Source: Halobaculum gomorrense (GTDB taxonomy: Archaea; Halobacteriota; Halobacteria; Halobacteriales; Haloferacaceae). Taken from it: 64,000 nt of DNA. Positions within the stretch are counted from its first letter, which is position 1; the number at the start of each line of letters is the position of its first letter. Below the pieces are notes generated by a model. It was given only the letters and a program-made list of their open reading frames with translations. It made no database searches and was not told the DNA's origin. This document shows, one piece after another, positions 53,545 to 62,604 of the stretch. The stretch covers positions 1 through 64,000 of the forward strand of contig NZ_FQWV01000008.1 of assembly GCF_900129775.1 (NCBI RefSeq). Reading direction: 5' to 3'. Made by a program: the position numbers and the translations under genes.

Positions 53545-53733
53545 GCGCGGTGGGAGGTCGGGGGCGGAGTTGTGCCTTTCGCGTCCCGGGCCGGAGGCGT
53601 GCTCGTGGAGCGGCCGGAGCCGTCTCCGATAGCTCTATCAGCCGTAGCGGCCCATAGACCGGTTGACGGCGCGGGACACGGCGTGACGGCCCCGGCACAA
53701 CCCCTTTAAGCTGTGAGTCGCCTATGTACGGGT

Positions 53734-54717
53734 ATGTCGCGGAAGGCGTTGGTCGGGAACGTGACCGCAATGCTCGCCGACGCCGACTTCCTGGTCAGCG
53801 ACCGCTGTGCGGTCCGCCCCAAGAGCTTCGACGTGGCCGCCCGACGCGGAGAGGACCTGCTCCTCGTGAAGGTGCTGGGCAACGTCGACGCGTTCGACCG
53901 GGCCACGGGCGCGGAGATGCGCCGGCTCGGCGAATACCTCTCGGCGACGCCGATCCTCGTGGGGATGCGGACGCGCGACGAGGACCTCAAGCCGGGGGTC
54001 GTCTACTTCCGGCACGGCGTCCCGGCGATTCACCCCGAGACGCTGTACGACCTGCTCATCGAGGAGGTGCCGCCGCTCATCTACGCCGCTCCCGGCGGCC
54101 TCTACGTCAATATCGACGGCGACACCGTCGCCGACGAGCGCAAGGACCGCGGGTGGAGTCTCGGCCAGCTCGCCGACGAACTCGGCGTCTCCCGGCGCAC
54201 CGTCGCGAAGTACGAGGACGGCATGAACGCCTCCGTCGAGGTCGCGGTCCAGTTGGAGGACCTGTTCGACCGCCCGTTCTCCGACCCCGTTCGGGTGATG
54301 ACTGGTGCCGAGGAGGTCCGCGAGGCCGACCCCACGCCGGAGCCGCCGGACGTGGACCCAGACGACGAGCACGTGTACGGCGTGCTCTCGCGGGCGGGGT
54401 TCGCCGTCCACCCGACCCAGCGTGCGCCGTTCACCGCCGTCGGCGAGGACGAGGCCGAACCGCGGGTGGAGTTCACCCTGCTCACCGGGCACTCGCCGTT
54501 CACGAGGACCGCACAGAAGCGCGCGAAGCTGATGGGCTCGCTCGGGCGCGTCACCGGCACGCGGGCCGTCTACTTCACCGAGGGCGACGACGAGCCGAGA
54601 GAGGAGACCGTCGACGGCACCGCGATCGTCACGATGGTCGAACTCTCGCGCGCCGACGACCCCGAACGCATCCGAGAGCTGATCCGCGAGCGCTCCGACG
54701 AGCCCGCGGAGGCGTGA
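53734..54717 (+). CDS. Archaeal XRE-type HTH transcription regulator (327 aa)
   Basis: Conserved archaeal regulator with an N-terminal alpha/beta domain ([20 protein letters not shown], like a nuclease-type fold), a central helix-turn-helix at about 140-195 ([21 protein letters not shown]) and a C-terminal domain repeating the first ([16 protein letters not shown]). Targets are unknown to me. The ATG at 53734 (MSRKALVGN) fits family members better than the one 7 codons upstream. Confidence 0.85.
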   Translation: MSRKALVGNVTAMLADADFLVSDRCAVRPKSFDVAARRGEDLLLVKVLGNVDAFDRATGAEMRRLGEYLSATPILVGMRTRDEDLKPGVVYFRHGVPAIHPETLYDLLIEEVPPLIYAAPGGLYVNIDGDTVADERKDRGWSLGQLADELGVSRRTVAKYEDGMNASVEVAVQLEDLFDRPFSDPVRVMTGAEEVREADPTPEPPDVDPDDEHVYGVLSRAGFAVHPTQRAPFTAVGEDEAEPRVEFTLLTGHSPFTRTAQKRAKLMGSLGRVTGTRAVYFTEGDDEPREETVDGTAIVTMVELSRADDPERIRELIRERSDEPAEA

Positions 54718-54744
54718 GCCTCGACCGGACACCGACGCCAGCAG

Positions 54745-56010
54745 TCACGAATCGTCCGCGTCCAACCCCGACAGCGCCGCGGCCGCGTTCGTCGCGAGCA
54801 CGCGACCGAGGTACTCCTCGGTCTCGGTGACTCCGTCGCGCTCCGGGTCCGACAGCGTGAGCAGCCCCCACCCGTCAACCGGGAGGTACACCTTGCTCGC
54901 GACGCCCTCCCGCTGGAGGGCCGCATCTCCCGACACCGTGATCGATTCGCCCTCGTCGAAGGCTCGCCACGCGTGGGCCGCGTTGGGGTCTCCGCGCTCG
55001 TACGCCGTCCGTTCGCGGTCGTACCGCTCGGCGGCGCTCGCGGTCGTCTCGCCCGGAACCAGTCTGTCAGCCGCCCGGTCGTACCGGCGCGTTCCGTTGT
55101 CCGGGAACCCGAGCACGTCGGCCGCCGCCGACAGCGCGATCCGCTCGACCTCCTCGGGGATGGTGGCGGCCATGAGATCCCGCGTCGCTTCGTGCAGGTC
55201 CGCGAGGGCCCGTTGTCGCCGCTCTGCTCGTCGATATCGGTGAACACGACGTTACCGCTCGTCGCCGTCGCTCCCGGTGGCGACGACCGTGACGAGGAAC
55301 TCGTGCTCGCCGGCGGGCGTCCGACACGTCAGCTCCTCGCGGACCCCGGTCGACGCGCCGGCGACCGCCTCGACGGACCCCTCGCCGACCACCTCGACGA
55401 GCGACGCGACCGCCGCGCCGATCGTTCGCTCCGGGTCAACGTCGAAGCGCCGCGTGAACGCGGGATTCATCTGGGAGACCGGCATCGTCGGGTCCGTGGC
55501 GGCGACCACGACGGCCGGCGTGGGTATCGACTCGAACAGCGACTCCAGCGTCGCGTCCTTGGCTGCCAGCGACCGCCGCGCGGCCTCGTGCTCGCGCTCG
55601 GCTCGCATCCGGGCGAGCGCCCGCTCGACGCTGTTTGCGAGCACGGTGAACGACTCGGATCCGCCCTTCTGGACGTAGTCGGTGACGCCCGCCGAGATCG
55701 CTTCGCTCGCGATCTCCTCGCTCCCGCGACCGGTGAACAGCACGAACGGGAGCCGGTCGTCGATCTCTCGCACGCGCCAGAGAAGCGACAGCCCGTCGAT
55801 GTTCGGCATGTCGTAGTCGGAGACGAGACAGCTCGGCTCCCCGCGCTCGACCGAGTCGAGCGCGGCGGCCGGGTCCGTCGTCCCCGACACGGCGACACCG
55901 TCGAGGTCTCGCTCCAGCCGCTCGGTCAGGAGGTCCGACATCGCCGGGTCGTCGTCGACGACCAGCACCGGCTGGGACGACGCGACAACGCCGCCGAGCG
56001 GAACGTACAT
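54745..56010 (-). pseudogene. Response regulator-PAS-GAF protein with paired frameshifts
   Basis: Receiver domain (PVLVVDDDPAMSDLLTER, VSDYDMPNIDG with the phosphorylated Asp, GVTDYVQKG), then PAS (SIPTPAVVVAATDPTM, FTRRFDVDPERT), then a GAF-like part from MAATIPEEVERIALSAAADV to 54745. The frame is shared from end to end, but a TAA at 55252 interrupts it. The 50 bp after it are readable only in another frame (VVFTDIDEQS), then the first frame resumes with RRQRALADLHEATRDLMA. One extra A near 55252 and one missing base about 35 bp later restore a normal protein. Either mutation or sequencing error. No HTH seen. Confidence 0.75.
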
Positions 56011-56072
56011 CGACCGTACGTCACACCCGAATCAAAAAGGTCCGAGCGACTGGCAGCCGTCGGATACCGCCG

Positions 56073-56333
56073 TTACGCCGCTGCGTTGCCGCCGTACGTC
56101 TCTTCGAGGTACGCGACGATGTCGTCGGACTCGGGCATCCCCTCGACGCCGTGCGCCTCGTCGACGAGGACGGGAACGCCGGTCTGACCCGACACCTCCT
56201 CCACCTCGGTGCGCTCGTCGTGCGAGCGCGGCACCATGATCGACTCGTATTCCAGCCCGAGTTCGGACAGCTTCTTCGTCACCTTCGCGCAGTACGGGCA
56301 GCCTTCCAGTTCGTAGAGGATGAGATCTGACAT
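56073..56333 (-). CDS. Glutaredoxin-like protein (86 aa)
   Basis: Small thiol-disulfide protein. YELEGCPYCAKVTKKLSELG has the CPYC active site, and TGVPVLVD supplies the cis-Pro. It reduces disulfides or mixed thiols in the cytoplasm. The ATG at 56333 (MSDLILYE) is preferred over one 3 codons upstream. Confidence 0.9.
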   Translation of the reverse strand: MSDLILYELEGCPYCAKVTKKLSELGLEYESIMVPRSHDERTEVEEVSGQTGVPVLVDEAHGVEGMPESDDIVAYLEETYGGNAAA

Positions 56334-56616
56334 CGCATCCATCTGTAGCGCCGCCTGTAACTTAAACTCCGTCGGGGTGTGCGCCCGCGGTGCGGAGGCG
56401 ATCGGGGAGCGAGTGACTCCGTGCCACCGGTGCGCACACGCGAGGGACGGGGTATCCGCGCCGGCGCGACCGCCGACGCGTCTTCCCCGACCGAATCTTG
56501 ACGGAGGGGCTCCGACTGGACCGTCACGCCGCCGCCGTCGACGAGCTCGCCTGCTCCGAGCACGCCCGCCGACGGCGGCCGGTGACCGACCGTCGGTGTG
56601 ACCCGCCCGGTCGCGT

Positions 56617-57813
56617 TCAGTCCTCGTCGCGGGCGTCCGCGATCGCTCGCTTCGTTCGCTCGTCGGCGCCCGCGACGACAGCGCCGCTTTTGATCACGAC
56701 GCATGGGTCGTGCAGCGTCGTCAGGTCCGCGGTCGGGTTCGAGTCGAGGACCAGCAGGTCCGCGTGCGTCCCCGGCTCCAGCGTTCCCTGGCCGTCGAGG
56801 CCCACGGTCTCGGCGGCGGTCTCCGTCATCGCGACGATCGCGTCCAGTGGCTCCAGCCCGTGCTCGTGCATCAGCAGTACCTCGGTGGCGTTGGTGCCGT
56901 GCATATTAAACGGCGTCCCCGCGTCGGTGCCGCCGGCGATCCGGACGCCCGCGTCGACGGCGCGGCGGAAGGAGTCCAAGTGGCGTTCGTACACAGCCTC
57001 GGTCTTCTCGCGGTCCTCCGCGGTCGCGGCCTCGACGTTGCGCACGATGCGGTGGGGCGCCGACAGCGTCGGCACGAGCGTCACGTCCGCGCGGGCGAGC
57101 GCGTCGACCGCCTCCTCGTCGAGGAGCGTCCCGTGCTCGACGGTGTCGACGCCGGCGGCGACGGCCGCCTTCACGCCTGCGGCGCCGTGAGCGTGGGTCG
57201 CCGCATGGAGGTCGCGGCGGTGGGCCTCGTCCACGATCGCCTCGACCTCCGCATCGGTGAGTGCGACCGCGCCAGGGTCGCTGCCCGGCGTCGTCACCCC
57301 GCCGGTCACCATGAACTTGATGAAGTCGGCCCCCCGCTTCGCCTGCTCGCGGACCGCCCGACGGGCGTCGGCAGCACCGGTGATCTCCCGCCCGAGGTGG
57401 TGGCCGTGCCCGCCGGTCGCCGTGATCGACCGGCAGTTCGCGACGGTCTGTGGCCCCGGGAGCTCCCCGGCGTCGACGCGGTCTCGCACGTGCACGTCCA
57501 CGTCGCGCGCGCCCATCACGCGGGCGCCGGTGACCCCCGCCTTCAGCGTCCGGCGGGCGTTGCGCGCCTCCACCAGCGCGAGTTCGGCGTCGCTCAGTCC
57601 CGCGACCTCCTCGACGGTACGCTCGCCCGACAGCGAGAAGTGGACGTGCGCGTCCACCAGCCCCGGTACCACCGGCGATCCACCCAGGTCGACGACGGAC
57701 TCCTCGCTCCGGGCGGTCAGGTCGCCGGCGCCGTCGATCCGTCCGTCGTCGACCCTGAGATCGCCCGGCCGAACGCCCGCGCCGTCGACCAGTGTCGCAT
57801 CCCGCAGAAGCAT
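56617..57813 (-). CDS. Amidohydrolase-family protein, imidazolonepropionase/prolidase-like (398 aa)
   Basis: Metal-dependent hydrolase of the amidohydrolase superfamily. VVPGLVDAHVHFSL gives the HxH ligands, ADFIKFMVTGGV the carboxylated Lys region, DLHAATHAHGAAGVKAAV and VDTVEHGTLL the two further His, and GVRIAGGTDAGTP the final Asp. Closest in style to Xaa-Pro dipeptidase/imidazolonepropionase-like enzymes. Substrate unknown. The ATG at 57813 (MLLRDATLVDG) begins the usual first strand; the upstream extension is not protein-like. Confidence 0.85.
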   Translation of the reverse strand: MLLRDATLVDGAGVRPGDLRVDDGRIDGAGDLTARSEESVVDLGGSPVVPGLVDAHVHFSLSGERTVEEVAGLSDAELALVEARNARRTLKAGVTGARVMGARDVDVHVRDRVDAGELPGPQTVANCRSITATGGHGHHLGREITGAADARRAVREQAKRGADFIKFMVTGGVTTPGSDPGAVALTDAEVEAIVDEAHRRDLHAATHAHGAAGVKAAVAAGVDTVEHGTLLDEEAVDALARADVTLVPTLSAPHRIVRNVEAATAEDREKTEAVYERHLDSFRRAVDAGVRIAGGTDAGTPFNMHGTNATEVLLMHEHGLEPLDAIVAMTETAAETVGLDGQGTLEPGTHADLLVLDSNPTADLTTLHDPCVVIKSGAVVAGADERTKRAIADARDED

Positions 57814-57925
57814 GCTCGTCGGTCCGACTGGCGGTCGAAAGAGCGTTGCGAATCCGGGGGCGGACGAGTGGGGAGTCCGGTGGCGAGCCACAACGAGTTT
57901 GTTTCGCGGCGGCGTCCGAGAACCC

Positions 57926-58540
57926 ATGGGGGATCCAGAGGCGACGGCGACAGCGACGGGAACGAGCGCAACCGGGCTCCGCGAACGCGTGTCGCTCGCG
58001 CCCGGCGCGGCCGCGGGCGTCGGGGCGTACCTGCTCGGCTACCTCGCGACGTACGCGACGCAGGCGAGCGCGGTGCGCGAGCGGATCTCGGCGCTGAACT
58101 TCCTCGCGAGCCTATTCGGCGGCGATCCGATCGCAGCGTGGCAGGGGGTCGGCTGGTACTTCTACAACGCCCACTTCGTGGCGACCGTGGCGCCGGCGCT
58201 GGGCGGCGGGACGCGCTCGTCGAACCTCCTCGCGAGCGCCGACGCGAGCGTCGCGTACCTGTACGCCGTGCCGCCGCTCGCGCTGCTAGCGGCCGGCGCG
58301 GCGCTCGCTGTCCTGGACGACGCGACCGATCCGACCGACGGGGCGCTCGCAGCCCTCGGCATCGTCCCCGCGTACTTCCTGCTCGCGGTCGGCGGCACGG
58401 TCGCGTTCGCGTACGGCGTCGGCGACGCCGGGAGCGTCCACCCGGACTCCGCCACCGGCGCGCTGCTGGCGGGCGTCGTGTACCCCGCCGTCTTCGGGGG
58501 CGCCGGCGGCGCGGTCGGCTCGCTAGTCGGTGACGCCTGA
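57926..58540 (+). CDS. Membrane protein of unknown function (204 aa)
   Basis: Four to five membrane helices: PGAAAGVGAYLLGYLATYA, a middle amphipathic segment with WQGVGWYFYNAHFVA, YAVPPLALLAAGAALAVL, IVPAYFLLAVGGTVAFAYG and AGVVYPAVFGGAGGA. Resembles haloarchaeal proteins without known role. Divergent from the amidohydrolase gene, with about 110 bp shared upstream. Confidence 0.75.
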   Translation: MGDPEATATATGTSATGLRERVSLAPGAAAGVGAYLLGYLATYATQASAVRERISALNFLASLFGGDPIAAWQGVGWYFYNAHFVATVAPALGGGTRSSNLLASADASVAYLYAVPPLALLAAGAALAVLDDATDPTDGALAALGIVPAYFLLAVGGTVAFAYGVGDAGSVHPDSATGALLAGVVYPAVFGGAGGAVGSLVGDA

Positions 58541-58569
58541 GGGACCGGACGCGGCGACCGCGCTTCCCG

Positions 58570-59157
58570 CTACAGGTCCCGGGCGACCATTTCGCCCCAG
58601 TGCTCGAAGCCGTACCGCTCGTAGAACGCCCGAGCGCGGTCGTTCTCGCGGTCCACGTCGAGCACCATCCGATCGAGCGGCAGGTCCTGTTCGCGGGCGA
58701 CCCCGAGCGCCGCGTCCATCAGGTCGTCTGCGACGCCCGTCCCGCGGTACGCGGGGCGCACGTACACCTCGTTGAGCACGGCGGCGTCCCAGACGAACGA
58801 CAACGACTCCGGAAAAACGAACACGTAGCCCGCGAGAGACGACGAATCGGCCTCGTCGCCGCTGGCGTCCGCCTCGGTCTCTGTGGCGCTGTCGGCGATG
58901 TCGGCGGTCGCCTCCGCGACCGTCACTGTGGCGGACTGTTCGTCGACGCAGCGGTCGACCCACTCGAGCCAGCCTCGCCGGTACTCCCCGGTCAGCTTCG
59001 CATCGTACGTCGCGGCCTTCTCGTCGCCGCCGGTCCCGGCGCCGAGCCCCGTCTCGAAGCCGCGCTTAAGTGTCCACAGCGCGTCCGCATCGGCGTCTTC
59101 GTACGGTCGGATCGTCACCGCCGGCTCGCTCGACTCACTCGAATCGCTCACACCCAT
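58570..59157 (-). CDS. GNAT-family N-acetyltransferase (195 aa)
   Basis: Transfers an acetyl group from acetyl-CoA to an unknown amine. Family marks are TIRPYEDADADALW at the start, LNEVYVRPAYRGTGVADDLM (motif A, Q/RxxGxG/A-like), and FYERYGFEHWGE at the end. An acidic Ala/Glu/Asp insert (about 85-110) is unusual in length. Ends convergently to the gene at 57926. Confidence 0.85.
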   Translation of the reverse strand: MGVSDSSESSEPAVTIRPYEDADADALWTLKRGFETGLGAGTGGDEKAATYDAKLTGEYRRGWLEWVDRCVDEQSATVTVAEATADIADSATETEADASGDEADSSSLAGYVFVFPESLSFVWDAAVLNEVYVRPAYRGTGVADDLMDAALGVAREQDLPLDRMVLDVDRENDRARAFYERYGFEHWGEMVARDL

Positions 59158-59208
59158 CCGTTCGACGGCGGCGGAATCAAGCCGCCGGTGCCGGCGAGGC
59201 GGGCGACG

Positions 59209-59829
59209 CTACCGCTCGCGAGCGCACCGAACCGCCAGCACGCCGGCGCTCGCGACGATCAACAGGAGCTGCCAGCCGGCCCACGCGAGCGGGAACACGC
59301 GCTCAACGTGCTCGGGCTCCGCGCCCGGCGACGGGTCCACGCCGGTCGCGTAGTGGAGGGTTTCGGTCGTCCGGACCCGCTCGGGCGACAGGTCGACGAA
59401 CGTCTGGAAGAAGCCCCGTTGGTTCGACAGGCCGGCCCGACCGTTCAGCGTGTAGAACTGGTCGTGGATCGGCCAGAACAGGTTCACGCCGTTAGTGACG
59501 TAGTCCAGTCCCACCCCCGCGACTGCGACGCCCGCGAGTGCGACCCACGCGACCGCCGGCGCCGACGGGCCGAACCGGCCGCGGAGCCACGAGCGGTCGC
59601 GAATGCGGGTGTCGTACGCCACGGCCCCAACCAGCGCGAGCGGGAGAAAGACGTTGTGACCGAGCGATCGGTGCGCGCCCGCGAGGAACGGCGAGACGAA
59701 CGAGTCCAGGTCCGGGAGGACGGCCGCCACGAGGACGACCCCGACCGCGCGACGGCCGAACTCGTCCTCGCGCAGCAGCGCCGCTGCGAGCAGCCCCGCG
59801 AGCGCGACGTGAACGAGCGTGGACGGCAC
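59209..59829 (-). CDS. YdjM-like membrane-bound metal-dependent hydrolase family protein (206 aa)
   Basis: STLVHVALAGLLAAALL, VLPDLDSFVSPFL and HRSLGHNVFLPLAL show the His/Asp pattern and membrane helices of the YdjM family. Its true activity is unknown even in bacteria. The last helix (WQLLLIVASAGVLAVRC) anchors the C-terminus. Confidence 0.8.
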   Translation of the reverse strand: MPSTLVHVALAGLLAAALLREDEFGRRAVGVVLVAAVLPDLDSFVSPFLAGAHRSLGHNVFLPLALVGAVAYDTRIRDRSWLRGRFGPSAPAVAWVALAGVAVAGVGLDYVTNGVNLFWPIHDQFYTLNGRAGLSNQRGFFQTFVDLSPERVRTTETLHYATGVDPSPGAEPEHVERVFPLAWAGWQLLLIVASAGVLAVRCARER

Positions 59830-59939
59830 GGGGGGAGCCTGGGGTCGTGCGGGTATGGCCGTTTCGGCGCGCCGACCCCGCGAGGACGCGGACCGGCCGC
59901 TCCGACACCCTTACACCCGGGTGCACCGACCTCAGGAAT

Positions 59940-60659
59940 ATGACTGTGGGCGAGGACCCCGGCGAGGCACGCGCGCAGCTCGCCCGACGGATCGCGGGCG
60001 AGATCACCCTCTCGACGGACCCGGGAGCGACGCTCCGGAAGTGGCGCACGGACTTCGACGTCTCCCAGACGGAGCTGGCCGATCGGATGGGCGTCTCCTC
60101 GTCGGTCGTCTCGGACTACGAGAGCGGGCGCCGCGAGTCGCCCGGGATCGGCCTCGTCTCTCGGGTTGTCGAGGGGCTGCTCGACATCGACGAGGCTCGG
60201 GGCGGCTCGCGCATCCGGCAGTTCGCCCGCGTCGTCTCGGCCGGCTTCGAGTCCGACATCGTCCGTGACATCCGGGAGTACCCCGCGGCGATCCCGACCG
60301 AACGGGTGTACGAGGCGCTCGACGCCACGGAGGTGGCGCCCGGCGAGCGCGATACGGTCAACGGCCACACGGTGATCAACTCCATCGAGGCGATCACGTC
60401 GCTGTCGTCCGAGGAGTTCTACCGGCTGTACGGCCAGTCGACCGACCGCGCGCTGGTGTTTACCGGCGTCTCCCGCGGGGAGTCCCCGCTGGTTGCGCTG
60501 CGCGTGGTGACGCCGACACCGAACGCGGTGATCCTCCACGGCCTCGACGAGGCGGCGCTGTGGGACCACGCCGCCGCGCTCGCGCAGGTCGACGGGTTCT
60601 CGCTGGCGGTGTCGACGGCGGAGCTGGACCCGGCCCTGGAGGCGCTTCGGTCGCTGTGA
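59940..60659 (+). CDS. XRE-type HTH regulator (239 aa)
   Basis: Helix-turn-helix at about 33-70 (FDVSQTELADRMGVSSSVVSDYESGRRESPG) in a helical N-terminus, followed by an alpha/beta C-terminal part (RALVFTGVSRGESPLVALRVV) that may bind a ligand. Conserved archaeal architecture; target unknown. The ATG at 59940 (MTVGEDPGE) begins the conserved region; sequence upstream of it is the shadow of another gene. Confidence 0.85.
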   Translation: MTVGEDPGEARAQLARRIAGEITLSTDPGATLRKWRTDFDVSQTELADRMGVSSSVVSDYESGRRESPGIGLVSRVVEGLLDIDEARGGSRIRQFARVVSAGFESDIVRDIREYPAAIPTERVYEALDATEVAPGERDTVNGHTVINSIEAITSLSSEEFYRLYGQSTDRALVFTGVSRGESPLVALRVVTPTPNAVILHGLDEAALWDHAAALAQVDGFSLAVSTAELDPALEALRSL

Positions 60660-60689
60660 GGTCGCGACTGGGTCGATTGGGTATCGGTG

Positions 60690-61076
60690 TCAGCGGTGCG
60701 ACTCGACGAACTCGACGATCCGCTCGGCGCCGACGAAGCCGTCGGCGATGCGGTCGACCTCGACGGGCTCGCCGTTCTCGCCCACCTCGAACAGCGCGAG
60801 CGTCGGCACCGACCGGATGGCGTACTCTTCTGCGAGCGTCGGGTCCGTCTGTGGATTCACGAGCAGTATCGGCACCTCGGCCGCACGGGCGACGCTCCCC
60901 AGCACCGGTTCGATGCTCTGACACAGCGTACACCCCTTCGTGTACACGTCGACGAGCACGAGGTCGTGGTCCGCGACCGCGGCGCGCAGTTCCTCGCGGA
61001 AGGCGCGCGCGTTCACGTCTCGGGGCTTCGGGATCGCCGGCGTGTCGTCGGCAGTCGTGGCGGTCGTCTCGCTCAT
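60690..61076 (-). CDS. Thioredoxin-family protein with CTLC site (128 aa)
   Basis: Thioredoxin fold: LVLVDVYTKGCTLCQSIEPVL has CTLC in place of the classic CGPC, IRSVPTLALFEVGENGE has the cis-Pro, and the C-terminal helix FVGAERIVEFVESH is intact. Probably a thiol-disulfide carrier with altered redox potential. Cytoplasmic. Confidence 0.87.
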   Translation of the reverse strand: MSETTATTADDTPAIPKPRDVNARAFREELRAAVADHDLVLVDVYTKGCTLCQSIEPVLGSVARAAEVPILLVNPQTDPTLAEEYAIRSVPTLALFEVGENGEPVEVDRIADGFVGAERIVEFVESHR

Positions 61077-61178
61077 AGGACTCCTTCGACGCCCGCGGGC
61101 AAAAGGCGTTGCAGTCGTGTGTGAGAGCCGCGCACCGGCGCCCCGGGTCGACCTCGCTCGTCGGTGATGAGCGCGACG

Positions 61179-62516
61179 TTACTCGACGTAGTCGTACTTC
61201 CGCTCGCTCATCCGGCCCCAGCCGGTGAAGACGAACTCGCCGTCGGGGTGGGTGAACTCCTCCAGTTCCACGTCCATGTCGTGGTTGTGGCGGTCGTGGA
61301 CCTGCTCGTACTCGTCGTACGAGAGGTCGTACCGCCGCTGGAGCTGGTCCTCGAGGTCGGCCGCCTCGATCTCTTCTTTCCAGCCGTCGGCGACGGTCTC
61401 GGCGTGGATTTCTGCCTGCGCGCCGGAGCCGTACGACGCGACGAGGAGCTTCTGTCCCGCGAGGTCCACGTCGTTCGCGGCGGCGTGGCGAAGCGCCGAG
61501 GCGCGAGCGATGTGGACCGATCCGGTGTACCAGTTGCCGACGCGTCGCGAGATGTCTAGTGTCGGCTCGATTATATCTGCGTACCAGCTCTGGTACTCCT
61601 CGGTCTCTTTGAGGTCGTCCATGTACGCGCGGATGGCCTCCTCGTACGACTCCCAGTCGTCGAAGTCCTCCTCTCGGGGTTGGCGCCCGATCCGGCCTTC
61701 GAGCGCGTCTTCGATCTCGGTGTCGCGGATCATGTGTCGGTAGCCGAGCAGGCCCGCCTTCCGGACCATCCCCGGGAACGGCGTGTGGAACGGCACGTAC
61801 GCGAAGTCGTCGGGATGGGCGTCCCACGCGACCGACTCGAAGTCCGTCAGCGCCTCGCGCATCCGCGCGAGATACACCTGCATCGAGCGCTTTCCGTCGA
61901 CGCTCGGGAACTGCTGGTTCGGCTTCAGGAAGTCCGTCTCGTCGGCGCTGCCGTACCCCTGCTCGGTCGACAGCTCGACGACCGACGGGTTCTCGGAGAT
62001 GAGCATCGCCACCGCGCCCGCGCCCTGGGTCGCCTCCCCGGGGTCGCCGCGGGCGTACAGCGCCGTGTCGGTCGCGATGACCAGCGCCGACCGGCCGCGG
62101 TTGCGCCCCGCCTTGATCCAGTTGTACGCGTCGTCGATGGACTGCGTGCCGGCGACGCAGGCGAACTTCCGCTCGCCTTTGTTCGCGTGGTGGAAGTCGC
62201 CGTCGTACACCTGCTCCAGACACCCCGCGATGTACGTCGAGACCGGCTTGGAGTTGTCGAAGGCGGACTCGGTCGCCACGTCGATGCGGCCGATGTCCTG
62301 CGGGTCCAGCCCCTTGCGGTCCATCAGGCGCTTTGCGGCGTTTGCGCCCATCGTGACGATGTCCTCGTAGGCGTCCGGGAACGAGGACGTCTCGAGGCCG
62401 AGGCCCTTGGTGTACTTGCCGGGGTCCTCGCCTTTCGCCGGGGCGAACGTCTCCGGGAGATTCAGTTGGAGCTTCCCGGTCCAGATCTCGATCGCGTCGA
62501 TGCCCACTGCTGTCAT
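61179..62516 (-). CDS. mvaS: Hydroxymethylglutaryl-CoA synthase (445 aa)
   Basis: Condenses acetyl-CoA and acetoacetyl-CoA to HMG-CoA, the entry to the mevalonate pathway that makes archaeal lipid side chains. IDVATESAFDNSKPV holds the catalytic Glu, GERKFACVAGTQSIDDA the acylated Cys (residue 120), and AYVPFHTPFPGMVRKAGLL the active-site His. Length and frame are normal. Confidence 0.93.
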   Translation of the reverse strand: MTAVGIDAIEIWTGKLQLNLPETFAPAKGEDPGKYTKGLGLETSSFPDAYEDIVTMGANAAKRLMDRKGLDPQDIGRIDVATESAFDNSKPVSTYIAGCLEQVYDGDFHHANKGERKFACVAGTQSIDDAYNWIKAGRNRGRSALVIATDTALYARGDPGEATQGAGAVAMLISENPSVVELSTEQGYGSADETDFLKPNQQFPSVDGKRSMQVYLARMREALTDFESVAWDAHPDDFAYVPFHTPFPGMVRKAGLLGYRHMIRDTEIEDALEGRIGRQPREEDFDDWESYEEAIRAYMDDLKETEEYQSWYADIIEPTLDISRRVGNWYTGSVHIARASALRHAAANDVDLAGQKLLVASYGSGAQAEIHAETVADGWKEEIEAADLEDQLQRRYDLSYDEYEQVHDRHNHDMDVELEEFTHPDGEFVFTGWGRMSERKYDYVE

Positions 62517-62604
62517 GGCTGGCCCTAAACGAAACTGGGTTGTAGGTCTGTCGATGGTGAGATACGTCGATTGTCGAACTCAGGCGAGGTGGTGACTCTG
62601 TCAC

